Under the pieces are notes generated by a model, which ran no database searches, was not told where the DNA came from, and worked only from the letters and a program-made list of their open reading frames with translations. Made by a program: the position numbers and the translations under genes. DNA of 64,000 nt, from assembly GCF_000565195.1 (NCBI RefSeq), contig NZ_CP006720.1, positions 1,054,001-1,118,000 on the forward strand. The letters are read 5' to 3'. Below, piece after piece: positions 43,925-56,008 of this stretch; position 1 is the stretch's first letter, and every line of letters begins with the position of its first letter. This DNA comes from Spiroplasma mirum ATCC 29335. Lineage in GTDB: Bacteria; Bacillota_I; Bacilli_A; Mycoplasmatales; Mycoplasmataceae.

Positions 43925-44815
43925 CTAAGCTTTACCTTTGCAACCAAATCAACCAGTTAATTCACTAAAAGTTTCTTTAATTGCTTCATAACCTGGATGT
44001 AATAATTTACGAGGGTCAAATCCTTTACCATTTTCTGGTTTATCTTTGCCTTCTTCAATATATTTTCTTGTGGCCGCCGCAAAAGCAATTTGTAATTCAG
44101 TATTAACATTTACTTTACTAATTCCTAATGAAATTGCTTTTATCACTTGGTCTTGGGGAATTCCACTACCCCCATGTAATACCATTCCAATTTGGGATGC
44201 CGCTTGAATTTTTTCTAATGCTTCAAAATTCAATCCTTTTCATCCTTTTGGGTATGGTCCATGAATGTTTCCAATTCCAGCGGCTAAAAAACTAACTCCT
44301 AAATCAACCATTTTTTTAGCTTCGGCAGGATCACCAATTTCGCCGGCTCCAATAACCCCGTCTTCTTCACCCCCAATTGTTCCAATTTCAGCTTCCACTG
44401 AAACTTCATGAGCGTTTGCGTAGGCAATAACTTCTTGGGTATTTTTATAGTTTTCTTCAAATGGGTGATGACTTCCATCATACATTACTGATGAAAATCC
44501 CGCGTCAATCGCTGCTTTACAGCTTTCTACTGATTGTCCATGATCTAAGTGTAACGCAACAGGAACAGTTATGTTTAAAGAATCTAATAAATTAGTTACC
44601 ATTGCTTCAACAAATTTAAATCCTCCCATATATTTGTTAGCACCTTCTGATACTCCTAAAATAATTGGAGTGTTAGTTGCTTGGGCCACTTCTAATAATG
44701 CTTTTGTTCATTCTAGATTATTAATGTTAAAATGACCAACAGCATATTTATTTTGATGAGCTTTGTCAACCATTCCTTTAGCATTTACTAATCTTGTATG
44801 ATATTTTCTTGCCAT
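43925..44815 (-). CDS. fba: fructose-bisphosphate aldolase, class II
   Basis: The 296-residue zinc aldolase cleaves fructose-1,6-bisphosphate in glycolysis. The start MARKYHTRLVNAKGMVDKAH lies behind AAGGAG. Zinc ligands and the active site are in ALHLDHGQS (His, Asp), MYDGSHHPFEEN, GNIHGPYPKG (His) and VLHGGSGIP (His). It ends LTGWFGCKGKA after a TGA-encoded Trp. The gene is monocistronic between its own terminator and two small RNA candidates on the opposite strand. Length is usual for the class IIA/B mollicute enzyme. Confidence 0.96.
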
Positions 44816-44982
44816 ATTGTTTTTTCTCCTTCTATATATTTAACTTTAACATTAATATTATAAACCTTTTGCCTAATAAATATCGGAAAAAGAATAGGAA
44901 TTAATAAATTTTTAAAAAATATCACATATTTTTCAAAAATTTCCAAATAAAATTAAAAAATTATTGCTTTTTTTGGGAAAAA

Positions 44983-45011
44983 TTACACACTTTTACAAAA
45001 TATGTTATCAT
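44983..45011 (+). promoter_or_regulatory. promoter of small RNA candidate 1
   Basis: TTACAC and TATCAT are separated by 17 nt on the plus strand, 6-7 nt before the predicted RNA start. No coding gene follows on this strand. Confidence 0.5.
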
Positions 45012-45016
45012 AAAGA

Positions 45017-45112
45017 CAGGTTAAGATAAATTCTTAACCAAACAATATGTTTCCGTTCAAAATAGTTTTTCATAATTTTTTCTAAACACAGTATTACTGT
45101 GTTTTTTGTTTT
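45017..45112 (+). ncRNA. small RNA candidate 1 (about 95 nt)
   Basis: The predicted transcript has three parts: a perfect 8-bp hairpin (GGTTAAGA, loop TAAAT, TCTTAACC; 45019-45039), a linker with TTTCCGTTCAAAATAG and TTTTT (45050-45070), and a rho-independent terminator (AAACACAG / CTGTGTTT then TTTTG; 45084-45109). No start codon with a frame fits. The linker motif recurs in candidate 2, at the same distance from its terminator. The promoter, structure and lack of coding support a small stable RNA. The function is unknown. I do not recognise it as SRP RNA, RNase P RNA or 6S RNA. Confidence 0.6.
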
Positions 45113-45282
45113 TTAAATTTGTTTTGTTTTTTTAAGATTTTAAATATTTATTATCTAAAAAATTGAATAAATATAAGGTTTAAAATTTATTAAATTAATT
45201 TTTTTCATATTTATGAAATCTATTTATTTTAGAATTTACTATGCTATTTATAAAAATGCTATATGGTAACATATAGTGGATA

Positions 45283-45395
45283 GAAATTTGTTCCAGGATT
45301 TGGAAGGACCTCCTTTACCTGGTTAAATAATGAGTTTCCGTTTGTAAATAGTTTTTTCTAGACCTCAAGTTAGCGCTTGAGGTTATTTTTATTTT
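45283..45395 (+). ncRNA. small RNA candidate 2 (about 110 nt), related to candidate 1
   Basis: A nested hairpin (outer CCAGG/CCTGG at 45293-45322, inner AAGGA CC TCCTT) is followed by GTTTCCGTTTGTAAATAG and TTTTTT, nearly the same linker as in candidate 1. A strong terminator comes next (ACCTCAAG / CTTGAGGT then TATTTTTATTTTT). Upstream there is a TATAGT at 45272 as a possible -10 box, but no convincing -35. The 5' hairpins of the two candidates differ in sequence while the linker and the terminator placement agree, as in duplicated RNA genes. The 5' end is approximate. Confidence 0.55.
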
Positions 45396-45416
45396 TAGCA
45401 ATAATTAAAGATAAAT

Positions 45417-45449
45417 AAAAACCCAACTTGATCTCAAGTTGGGTTTTTT
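45417..45449. terminator. terminator after the third giant permease
   Basis: The sequence AACCCAACTTGA TC TCAAGTTGGGTT forms a perfect stem flanked by A and T runs on both sides. It can terminate the minus-strand permease (stop 5 nt away) and plus-strand transcripts from the small RNA region. Confidence 0.8.
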
Positions 45450-45453
45450 AATT

Positions 45454-48400
45454 CTATTCTTGTAAAACATCTAAGACACGAGTACGTTTTAATGAAATAT
45501 AACCACCAAGTAATGAAATAGTATAGGTTATTAATACAATCATAATAATAATTACAAATAGTCACCATGTTTTAATAATCGGTAATACAAATCAACCAAC
45601 TAAAGCTCCGATAACTGCCACATAAATGAATCAACCAGCTAAGATTCCTAGTCCTAAGCCAACGACAATAACTGGGAAGTAAATTCCTAAAATTGCTTTG
45701 GTAATTTCACAATTTCGATAACCTAACACTTTCATTGTTGAAATTAATAGTTTATTTTCTGTAATAATCATATTAGCAGTAAAGACAATAATGATAAAAC
45801 ATATTGCAATGGCAATTGCTAAGAAGAAATATAATGCAATTGTAATTAAATCAACAAAACTTTCAATAACATGTAATTGTTGTGATAATAAAGCATCAAA
45901 AGTTAATCCCGCATAACCATATTGCGGATACATTGTTTTTAAATCCGCACCGGGTCCAAATTCTTGTCCACCCCCAAGTGTTAATCTTGTATAGTCTCCC
46001 ATATTTTGATGAAGTCCAATACTACTTTGCACATCATCAAGGGCTGTGGAAGTTGTAAATTTGGCATTTCAAACCGGATATAAAGAATCAAATAAGCGAA
46101 GATGATTATAAAATTCAAGTTTTTCTGAAGTAGATCAACTATTAACAATTTTAAAATCAATTGTTTGGGTAATTGGGTCATATGCATTGTCATAAAGATA
46201 GCTATTATATAACCCTGTTGTATAATTTAATGTTGGCGCGTTTAGATTACTTAGATTAAAAATAGGAACTAAATAATCACGTAACTTATCAAAGTTTAAA
46301 ATTCTTTCGGCATATAATTTGGGACCGACTAAATCACCATTTCCATCTTTAATATTTTCTAAATTTTTAAAATGGGTTTGTTCATTTAAAGTATACATTT
46401 TGCCATTTCCATAGTCTTCATCAATGCCAACCACTTGCACTTGTTGTTCTTTGGTAACTGCACTAGTAAACACTTTATTTTCATAAATTAAATGGCCCAT
46501 TGTTGTTTGGTTTTGCGCATTATTTGAATAATATAAACGGTGGTCACCTTTATATGTTAAATCACTACCACTAGATGATTGCACACTATCCATATATGGT
46601 TGAATTGCTAAATCAAAAGTATCACTGCCAACTTTAACAGTACTTTGATTTGGCCAAAAGGCATTACGTAATTTTTGGGTCATTGAAGTACCCCCAAACC
46701 CTTTTTGAATACTTGTGTAATCTAAATCAGAGGTGTTGGTTCCATTAACATTAAATGGTTCATAATTTCTAACCCGTGTCCCATTGTAATACTGTAAAGT
46801 ATCATTATTTGGTGAAATTGTTAAAACATCACCATTTTTAATATTTAGTTTTTTGGCTAGCGCTTGATTAATTACCACGGGTAATACAGCACTAGGATTA
46901 CTTAAATCAACTTCGTAATTTTCTAAATTATTAATTAAGTTATGACCATGTTCATCATATAAATTAGTTAAATTTAAATAATGGGGATTACCATTGTTAT
47001 CAACATAATAATTATGAGAGTTAATTCCATAACCATCAATACTATCTTTATTTCCATCCACATTATTATGATTATTAATCTTTTTAATAATGGGGTTGAA
47101 ATAAATAGCTGATTGGTCAGTATTAGGATTATAAGGAATAGTTCCAAACCCAATTCCATATTGAAGGTTTAAATCCGGGCTTGATAATCTTTCACGCACA
47201 AATCATGGTGATCTTGTTAAAACTCCTTCATAACTGCATACTCCTGCTGACATTGGTTTTAAATTGACATAAGGAGGAGGAACTACTTTGTTACCATCAT
47301 GGTCGGTAATTTCTTGAGGAACTCCATTATTATCAACTACTTGATATCAAATAATTTTCCCTGGTTCGTTGGGATCGGGTTGAGCATATTTTAAAGCAAA
47401 TTCATAAGTTGACATTGTTCCCGCAATCACACTTGAATAATCGGGAAGAGCAATTGAACAAGTGATATAAGCAAATGGTGCAACACTTGGATCACTATAT
47501 AATCCAGCATTTTCAGTAGTGATCATTGATTGAATGTAGTCTTTATTATAAAGCAATCAATTCGAATTCTGTAATTGTCCAGACCCAATAACTGACATTA
47601 GCACATTATTTTTAGCTAATTGTAAATCGTTCTTAACAATATAAGGATCAATATGAACAGGTAATAAGTTGTAAGGAGCAATTTTTCCATTAATGGCATC
47701 TTGCCCTAAAAATGGATTGTCATCATGGTTTCCCACTGATAAATCATATGTTCGGTAGGTTGATAATGGTGAGTTTCAAATTGGTAATTCATAATGAGAA
47801 ACTCCTTGATAATCCTTATTTTTATAAGTTTTATCAATCATGGTTGTTAATGATTTGGGAGCAAAAATAGCAGCAGTAATTAAAGCACTCCCAATAATTA
47901 AGGCAATAAAAGTTATCATCATTTTTCCCAGCGATTTCGTAAAAATCGCAATTTGGAACCGTACGTGGAAATTACGACGCGGATTAATTTTTGTTAATGT
48001 TCGTTGGATTGTTGATACTAATCTGGTTTGTTTTTGTTCAGCATATAATTTTAAAACATCACCACTAATTGTAAATCATCCGGTAAAGAAGGTAATCAAA
48101 ACAAGTACCGCAGTAATTAAAATAACAGAAATTGCAAAAACCTCCCCGTTTCAATTGAAGTCACCAAATGGCATCGTAAAGAATTTTTGAAAAGCATTTA
48201 CCGGTAAATTTTGAATAGCTGTTCCAATAAACCACCCAATTAAACCCCCAATAATACCAATTGTTAACGGATAAGCACTATAAGCCCCAATTACCGTTAG
48301 TTTATCATAACCTAATGATTTTAATGTTGCAATTCGTTGACGTGCAAAGGCAATTTGTTTTCTAATTAGTAACACAATAATAAAGAAGGCAATAATTAAA

Positions 48401-49598
48401 ATAATAACTAACCCAATTGTTAATGCTGTTGTATATAAGGCTGTCATATCATTCATCATTGAAGTCCGGGGACTAAAACGATAATTTTGATCATAAATCC
48501 TATAAATATATTTTCCTTTATTTCCTGCAGCAAGTGTCATATAATAGTCCATTTGCTTATTTAAAACTTCCGGAGTAAGGCGCAGATCATTTATTTTAAT
48601 TGAATAATATGTTTCTTTATCTGCAATTGACGATAACGCCATCATATCATTTGTGGGATATTGTTTTCAATATTCCATTGGATAATCATTGGCCGGGTCA
48701 GCATCACTTCATACTAGCCCAAACATTTGCGGATTAACATAAATTAAGGCATCTTTTTTCGTGTCTGGTAAAACAGTAGTTGGGTCAACCATTGGATAAG
48801 TAAAATCAGGAGTATAACCAAAAGCGACAATTCTCAACGGAACAGTTGTTTTAGGATCAATTTTAGTAGGATCACAAGTTAGCTTCCCATCATCTAACTG
48901 GGGACATATATAATCTCCTAAGGCAATATTATTTTGTCTCGCAAAAATAGGGTCCACCACCACATCGTCTTCTGCTGCTCTTGTTGCCGCACCAGTACTA
49001 TCAATATTCATTCCCCCATAAAGATGGCCATCATATTGTTGACCATTCACATAGGTTCCCCTTGCGGTGATAATTAAATTATCAACTGTCGGAGTAAAAG
49101 GAATTTTCCCATTGGGAGTCAAGTTACTTTTGTTTCCATACGCAATTGTTTTAAATAAATAGTTTTCATTAGCAATTTTTTTATCAAATAAACGTGTTTC
49201 TCGGCGAATATAGTCAAAAGTATTATAAACACTTGGGTATAAACTGTTAAAAGTTTCTTGAATTTCATACATTACCCTTTGGTTATAATTTCCCTTGACA
49301 CCATAATCATTAAAAACATCGGGGCCTAATGGATTATCAGGATCCGAAGTTTTGCTAGCAAAGTCAGCTTCAAAAATGGCGCATGTAATCGTCCTTCTTT
49401 TATCGCAATATTATATTCACCTTTCATGCGGGTTTTCGTTGTTTGTAAAACAGTAAACCCCACTGCGCTAATAATAATTAAAAAAATTAAAATAATAACT
49501 TGGATTCAATTTTTAAAAACATCTTTAAAAACATTTTTAAATAATAAATTAACACCCCGCATAAAATTTGGCTGATGGCTTTTTTTATTAATCTTCAT
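45454..49598 (-). pseudogene. giant FtsX/MacB-like permease with one early frameshift
   Basis: The N-terminus MKINKKSHQPNFMRGVNLLF, with a helix (VIILIFLIIISAVGFTVLQ), runs to GRLH at 49383. The frame then breaks: only two bases separate CAT and GCC, where a codon is needed. The second frame continues AIFEADFASKTSDPDNPLGP and stays open to VLDVLQE, about 1310 further codons. The doubled FtsX layout is as in the two intact paralogues: AFARQRIATLKSLGYDKLTV in the first bundle and ENKLLISTMKVLGYRNCEIT in the last. A single-base loss near 49381 explains everything. A sequencing error is possible, and the gene could then be a complete ~1381-residue permease. Alternatively, translation could start at an internal Met such as 49272, without the first helix. 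Confidence 0.8.
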
Positions 49599-49719
49599 TT
49601 TAATATTCCCCCTAGTTTAACAATTATAATATTTTAAAAACATACTTAAAAAAGATATTTTTTACACTATAATTATATTAAAAATAAAATAATAGTAACT
49701 TATTTTAAAATAATAATTA

Positions 49720-50133
49720 TTAAATTATTAACACCAAATCATTTTCTTGGGCATTAATTAGTTTAAATTGCATAAAATTTAAAAAATTAAAATTAGTAAT
49801 TTTACGACAGTATGATTGGCTTTCTTCTTTATAATTATCCTTACTAAAGAACAAAGACCCCTCGTTAAAATTACATTTTTCAATTGTTTCGGCAATATCA
49901 TTAATCATTTCCCAAAACAGCATTACCCAATTATTTGAAAATAATAAAATAACTAAGAAATTATATAAAAAAGCTTGGTTAATAAACTCTGAAAATGTTT
50001 TCGGGCAAAACTCTGTTAATTTTAAATCAGAATTACGATTAATAATAATGATCTGTGAAAAAAGGACATTAACTCTTAATGCTGATAAAAAATAATAACC
50101 TCAAATAAATGATAATTTAAAATTACCGCCCAT
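49720..50133 (-). CDS. hypothetical protein with hydrophobic segments
   Basis: The frame gives 137 residues from MGGNFKLSFIWGYYFLSALR, behind GAAGGTAG, to INAQENDLVLII. Hydrophobic stretches at about 8-32 and 55-80 may be membrane helices. The C-terminal half is polar with Phe and Asn (FNFLNFMQFKL). TGA encodes Trp at residue 11. It lies 121 nt upstream of the third giant permease on the same strand. No family is recognised. Confidence 0.5.
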
Positions 50134-50318
50134 AAATTTCTACCTTCTTTGCATGTCCAATAAACTATGTTTGCTAGCCATTACCTTAAAGCATTAATAT
50201 CTGTTTCCTACTAAATAGTAATTGACTTGTTAAATATAATAGTTATTTTAATAAACCTCACATAAATATTACCTTAAAAAGATTAAATTTAATATTTTTT
50301 TTAATTTTATTAGTAATT

Positions 50319-51149
50319 TTATTTTAACTTTTGGCAATTACTGCAATAATATGTTCCCCGCCCATTAATAAAATCTTTAGTAATTAAAGTTTGACAAACA
50401 TAACACGGTTGGTTAGCGCGACCATGAACTTTTAAATGCTGTAAAAACTTCCCATCAACACCCGGTTCAGGATGATAGGTAGCAATGGTTGTGCCCCCTT
50501 CGTTAATTGCTGTTGTTAAAACTTTACGGGTATTATCAATAATATTTTGATAATCAGTTGTTGTTAAATTTTTTGTTTTTTCGCCTGGATGAATTCGCGA
50601 TTCAAACAAGATTTCATTCGCATAAATATTACCAATCCCCACAATCGTATCTTGTTCCAATAATGTTTTTTTAATCGGCTGTGTTTTTTTCATTCAGCGA
50701 GATTGCAAATATTCAACTGTTAAATTACGGCCAAATGGCTCCAATCCTAGTTTATTTAGTGGTGGGATAGTTAAATAAATATTTTTAGGGTACAAATGCA
50801 TTGTTCCAAATTTACGGGTATCATGGTAGCGTAATTGGTATTGATTATTTAATTCAAAAGCGACCATAATGTGTTTTCAATCACCATCACTATTTTTATC
50901 AATAAAATAATATTTCCCTTCCATTCTTAAATGACTAATTAAAACATAATCATCTAAAATAAAAAGTAAATGTTTACCTTTCCGTTCAATATTGTTAATA
51001 GTTTGTCCAATGATTTGCTGACTAAATTCGTCAACGGTGGGGTATTTAATAATTTTATTAGTAAAAATTAAACAATCAGTAATTGTCATCCCCTTAATAT
51101 TTTTTAATAAAATTCGTTTAACTGTCTCAACTTCTGGTAATTCTGGCAT
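50319..51149 (-). CDS. mutM: formamidopyrimidine-DNA glycosylase
   Basis: The 276-residue glycosylase/AP lyase removes 8-oxoguanine from DNA. The catalytic N-terminus is MPELPEVETVKRIL (Pro2, Glu3). Further signatures are IERKGKHLLFIL (Lys), ISHLRMEGKYYF and QDTIVGIGNIYANEILFES. The C-terminal zinc finger is C-x2-C-x16-C-x2-C (CYVC ... CSNC). Two TGA codons encode Trp (GDWKHIMVAFE, LQSRWMKKTQ). All key residues are present and the length is normal. It is a single gene. Confidence 0.95.
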
Positions 51150-51297
51150 AATGTAATACTCACTTTCTACTTTAATTATATTATAGTAAAAAAATATTAA
51201 ACTATCTATTTGTACAAAAAGAAAAAAAGAGAAATTATAATGTTTGAAAAATATTAAGATATAATTAATACATTAACTATAGTTAGGAAGTGAACTT

Positions 51298-52151
51298 ATG
51301 CCTGATTGAGGAATTGCATTGTTGGTAATTGTCGCATTAATTCTTTTTACAATTGCCCTATACAAACCCTTAATGACAAGAATTCGGAATCAAAAATATA
51401 AACGTCAAAGAACGCTAAACCGCAAAATAACTGTTGATAAAATAACGGATAATCATCAACATTTATTATTAGAAAAAGCAATTAACCGAGCATTTTATAA
51501 AACATATTTTGAAAAATTGCCATTAACTTACCCAGTTTAAGAGTTAAATAGTAAACTTGTTTTTAACCTTGATATTATAGAATCAGACTACCAAGATATT
51601 ATTAGCTTACTAGTTCAAAATAGTGATTAAAAATATCATGAATTATACCAATACTTACTAGATACTAATCTTAACTTACTTTTAACAACAATTTTTTCCC
51701 AAATTACAAACCAATTCATCATTCCTAATTTTGAAAAACTAAATGAAGAACGAGAAATTACCAGTGATCTTTCGGATGAATATTATGCATGCAAAATGAG
51801 TCCTAAGTTTTCGTGAACACACCATCCGTTTTATTTGTGATTATTATCTTCCAATTATTTACAAAAATTGTTTAGAATTAATTAAAACTAAGGATGTTGA
51901 AAAATATTATATAAATATTACAACAGCGATTCGCACTTGCTTCCAAGATATTATTTTTAATAGCTTAAAAAAAAGATTTTGTGCAATTATCTGATTGAAT
52001 TATTGATTTATACCCAAATATTGGTGATACCATGACTGATGATGAAGCAAAAAGTAAAATCAAAGAAATTGCCCATAAATACCGGATGGATTATGGTAAG
52101 ATTTTTGATCAACATTTAAACCAAGAAAAAATTAAAGAATTACTAAAATAA
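51298..52151 (+). pseudogene. membrane-anchored hypothetical protein, degraded
   Basis: The ATG at 51298, behind AGGAAG, starts MPDWGIALLVIVALILFTIA, a single membrane helix, followed by a basic region and then LLLEKAINRAFYKTYFEKLP. A TAA after TYPV is followed in frame by ELNSKLVFNLDIIESDYQDI and another stop after LLVQNSD. A frameshift near 51800 leads to LSFREHTIRFICDYYLPIIY, and another near 51975 to DWIIDLYPNIGDTMTDDEAK and a final stop (KIKELLK). The unbroken ancestor was about 285 residues. The function is unknown. The reading frames are otherwise well kept, so the loss is recent. Confidence 0.8.
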
Positions 52152-52180
52152 AAAGTATCTATTGAATAAATACTTTTTTT
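52150..52180. terminator. terminator between convergent pseudogenes
   Basis: The pair AAAAAGTAT / ATACTTTTTTT encloses a 12-nt loop. On the plus strand it ends in a T run just past the hypothetical pseudogene, and it overlaps the 3' end of the convergent TDT pseudogene. Confidence 0.6.
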
Positions 52181-53270
52181 AAACCTTTACTTTTGTTGCT
52201 TGTTTGTTGTTTTTAAAATAATTCATATAACCAGTGACTAATAAATAACTAAACCCTGCAATTAAATAAATAAAGACACAAGTTGCAATAATTAATTCAA
52301 TTAATACTCAGTATTTGAAGGTAATTAATAACTCGTTTTGCATCGTTGGATTTGTTACTAATTTTGCAAGTACTCACCAAAAATAATTTGGCCAATAGCT
52401 GACACAGCTAGTGGAAATTAGTATCCTGATAACCCCGTACCCCGTATTAAACCATTTGGTACGGAATGTTTTAAACATTGTAATATAAACAATTAAAGTC
52501 ATAACCAGTGAAAACGATCCTAAAATAATCATAAAACTAGGATGTTCTTGAGGAGTATCATTAAAATCAAAGAAATAAGATACTAACATTAGTGAATGCA
52601 CAGATGTTAAAATTCCCATTGATGGTAATTCACTATCATGTCCTTTAATAAATAAAGATACCAAATGATTGGGGTAGCAATAATATACATTACAAAAAAA
52701 TGTACCACAATACTTGTAAAAATAATGTGTAATGGTCACCTAATTGTTGGGCGGGAATCACATTGGCAGCGGCAAACCCCACAGGGGCACATGCCATGAG
52801 GCATCAATATCAGCTCATTTAAATGTTCAACATTTTAAAATAAATCAAAATAGAAAATATGAAATTTAAATAATTAACCCCAGGTATCACACAATTATCC
52901 CAAAGTAATATACTCCCCCTGAATGTAAGTAAGTACCCATTGCTGATTTATCTTGGTATCGTAAAATAAACGCCCCAATTGAAATAATTACCCTTGGAAA
53001 AACTGCAAAATGAGAAGAAGCAATGGCATCTTTCAACAAATGATTTCATATTTACTTTGGATCACCCAGCATTTTAATAATTCCTAGTAATACAAATAAA
53101 CATGCAAGGGTCATTGTTAATTTGGGTACTCAGTTTGCTTCAAAACTAAAACCCTCACCACCCTCCTGGTTAGCAAATAATGTTTAACAAGTTCCTAATG
53201 TAGTTAAACCTAGTGCGACACCAACAATTGCAAATGGAATCGGACTAACGATACTCTTTTTTGTTTGCAT
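52179..53270 (-). pseudogene. TDT/SLAC1-type transporter, nonsense codon and frameshifts
   Basis: The start MQTKKSIVSPIPFAIVGVAL is followed by a TAA after LTTLGTC. The frame continues NWVPKLTMTLACLFVLLGII and DASWHVP, shifts to VGFAAANVIPAQQLGD and the helix ATPIIWYLYLL near 52760, and shifts back near 52640 to LPSMGILTSVHSLMLVSYFF. It ends NNKQATKVKV. The P/S-W-x-V-P element and the helix pattern resemble tellurite-resistance/dicarboxylate (TehA, SLAC1) exporters. The product would have been about 360 residues with ten helices. It is not functional as read. Confidence 0.75.
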
Positions 53271-53295
53271 AAATCTCCTTTTTTATCTTTACAAT

Positions 53296-53350
53296 AAAAT
53301 AACAAGATTTTTCATTATTTATCTGTCATAATAATAAATCTTGTTATTTT
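53296..53350 (-). terminator. terminator overlapping the polA stop
   Basis: The 15-nt arms AAAATAACAAGATTT / AAATCTTGTTATTTT are separated by a 25-nt loop. The stem includes the polA stop codon. On the minus strand a short T run (TTTTATTG) follows. Confidence 0.55.
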
Positions 53351-55953
53351 AATTTATATCAACTATAACCAGTTTTCATATCAACTGTTAATTTAACATC
53401 TAGTTTAGTTGAATTTTCCATCAGTTCTTTAACAATAGTTTGCACTTGGGATAATTCATCTTTGACAACTTCAAAAATTAGTTCATCGTGAATTTGGGCA
53501 ATTATTTTTGATTGCAAATGTAATTCTTTAAATTTTTGGTCAATATTTTTTAAAGCAATTTTAATAATATCCGCTGCGCTTCCTTGGATTGGCATGTTCA
53601 TGGCAACACGTTTCCCAAATTCTCGTTGCATATAATTATGATCATTAATTTCTGGAACATAACGTTTCCGGTTAAAAATCGTCTTTACATAGCCATTTTT
53701 TTTACAAAATTCAACTTGCGTATCAATAAATTTTTTAATGGTTGGAAACTGACTATAATAATTAGCAATAATTTCTTTTGCCTTTGCCACCGAGATATTT
53801 AAATCATTAGCTAACCCAAAATCACTAATTCCATAGATAATCCCAAAATTAACGGCCTTGGCACTCCGACGAATATTTGGAGTAATTTGTTCTTTAGGTA
53901 AATTAAAAATTTTCATTGCCGTGTTCGTATGAATATCTTCTCCCCGGTTAAAGGCTACAATTAAATCAGCATCTTTCGACATATGAGCTAGGATTCGTAA
54001 TTCAATTTGGGAATAATCACAAGATAATAAAATATTATTATTGTTAGAAACAGTAAAAATTTTGCGGACTTCTCGTTGAACTTCATCACGAATACTAATA
54101 TTTTGCATATTGGGTTCTACAGAGGATAACCGTCCCGTGTTTGTTAATGTTTGTTTATAAATAGTATGGACTTTGCCATCTTTAAAAATGTATTTTTCCA
54201 TCCCTTTTAAATATGTCGAATACAGTTTTTGATATTTTCGATAATCTAATATTTTTGCAACAATTGGATGGGCTAATTTAATTCCTTCTAAAACTTCTTG
54301 GGCGGTGGAACCTTTTTTATAATCTGGTAAAGCCAAATCTTTAAATAATAATTCAGAAACCTGTTTTGGAGAGTTCGGATTAATTTCGCGATTACTCATT
54401 GTATTAATTTCTTGGTTTAAATTATTAACAATTTGTTCAATTCGTAAGGTTTGTCTTTGTAATTCTTCACGATCAACTTTAACCCCGTTAATTTCCATTT
54501 GAGCTAAAGCGAAAGCAGTTGGCAATTCAATATCATAATATAACTCATATTGTTCGTTTGTTTTTAATAAATTAATAATTTGATCATGCAGGGTATAAAT
54601 ATAATTAGCTTTTTTACAAATAAAATGACTTAATCGAGTTAAATCATTAGGAATTTCTTTTTTAATCCCTTTCCCATAAAATAACTCATCACTTAAAATT
54701 TGTTTATTAGAAAATAACTTAATATAAGAATCAAAGGAATTCTTAATATTAGAATTATAAACATAACCAGCGAGCATCATATCATAAGTAATATTATTAA
54801 TATTAATATTTGAACGGTGTAAACTGACAATTAAACTTTTTACATTATATGTTCATTTTTCGTATTGGGAATCGGCTAAAAATTCTAAAAACGTTTGGTC
54901 AAATTTAGCAATATTAAAATCATAGTAAAAAATACCCTGACTATTAATAATTGCAAACGCAATGATTTCTGATAAATGGTAATTTTCATCAAAAAGTTCT
55001 AAGTAAACGACATTTTGGTCAGCTTGGTACTCTTTTTTTCATTCTTCGATAATGCTAACTTTAAGATGATCGCTAATTTTTTTTTCTTTACCATTAAATA
55101 ATTTGCCCACAAACGAATTCATATTATATTTTAAATAAAAATCAATTAGTTTATCATTGCCATGATTAATGGGTGCAAAACTAAAATTAGTTAAAGCAAC
55201 ATCACAAACAATGGTTGCTACTTGTTTACATAATAAAGCATCATTTTTTGCCATAACTAAATTATTATGTAAGCTCCCCTTGATTTCATCAATATTTTGA
55301 TATAAATTTTCTAAACTTCCATATTCTTTAACTAATTTAATCGCTGTTTTTTCACCAACACCAGGAACCCCTTTTAAATTATCAGAAGGATCACCCATCA
55401 GTCCTTTTAAATCGGGAACTTGGCTCGGTGTAATTCCTCATCTTTCGTGCAAAGCTTTTTCATCAATAATTTCAATATTAGAAATTCCCTGCTTAGTTAC
55501 TAACACATTAGTTTTGGGTGAAATTAATTGGAAAAGGTCTTTATCACTTGATAAAATGTCAACATAATAATTTTCAGTTTCTGCTAATTTTGATAAACAC
55601 CCAATTAAATCATCCGCTTCATAACCATCTTGTTCTAAATAAGGAATATTATAATTATCTAGATACTCTTTAACAATTGGAAACTGAGTAATTAATTCCT
55701 GGGGGGGTTTACTTCGCCCCTCCTTATAATTCGCTAATAAATCATGGCGAAAATTCTTTTTATTTTTATCAAAGGCAACAACTACCGAATAATAATTATT
55801 TTCTTTTAAGATTTTATTTAACATATTGGCAAAAGCATAAACAGCATTGGTAGGTATGCCATCCATACTTTTCAACATTTCTCCCCCATATGCCGTTGCA
55901 TAAAAAGCCCGGAACACTAAGGAGTTCCCATCAATTAATAAAACTTTATTCAC
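53344..55953 (-). CDS. polA: DNA polymerase I
   Basis: The protein has 869 residues. The N-terminal 5'-3' exonuclease domain (about 1-290) has LLIDGNSLVFRAFYA, QDGYEADDLIGCLS, DILSSDKDLFQL, and the helix-hairpin-helix MGDPSDNLKGVPGVGEKTAI. The middle part (about 300-480) lacks the acidic residues of a working 3'-5' proofreading site, as in many Gram-positive relatives. The polymerase domain contains NTGRLSSVEPNMQNI, LSCDYSQIELRILAH, RRSAKAVNFGIIYGIS (O helix) and IHDELIFE. The enzyme fills gaps in repair and lagging-strand synthesis. TGA Trp codons link the three standard-code fragments. It follows ispE with a 55-nt gap. Confidence 0.96.
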
Positions 55954-56008
55954 TTCGCCACTCTCCTTTAAGATTAATTATAACGGATATCTTTCAAAAT
56001 AGTTGGGT

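Noticed and set aside
45017-45112. Riboswitch for a downstream plus-strand gene
   Set aside because: No plus-strand gene follows within several kb; an independent small RNA fits better.
49375-49390. Programmed ribosomal frameshift in the third permease
   Set aside because: No slippery heptamer or downstream stem is visible; the two intact paralogues need no shift.
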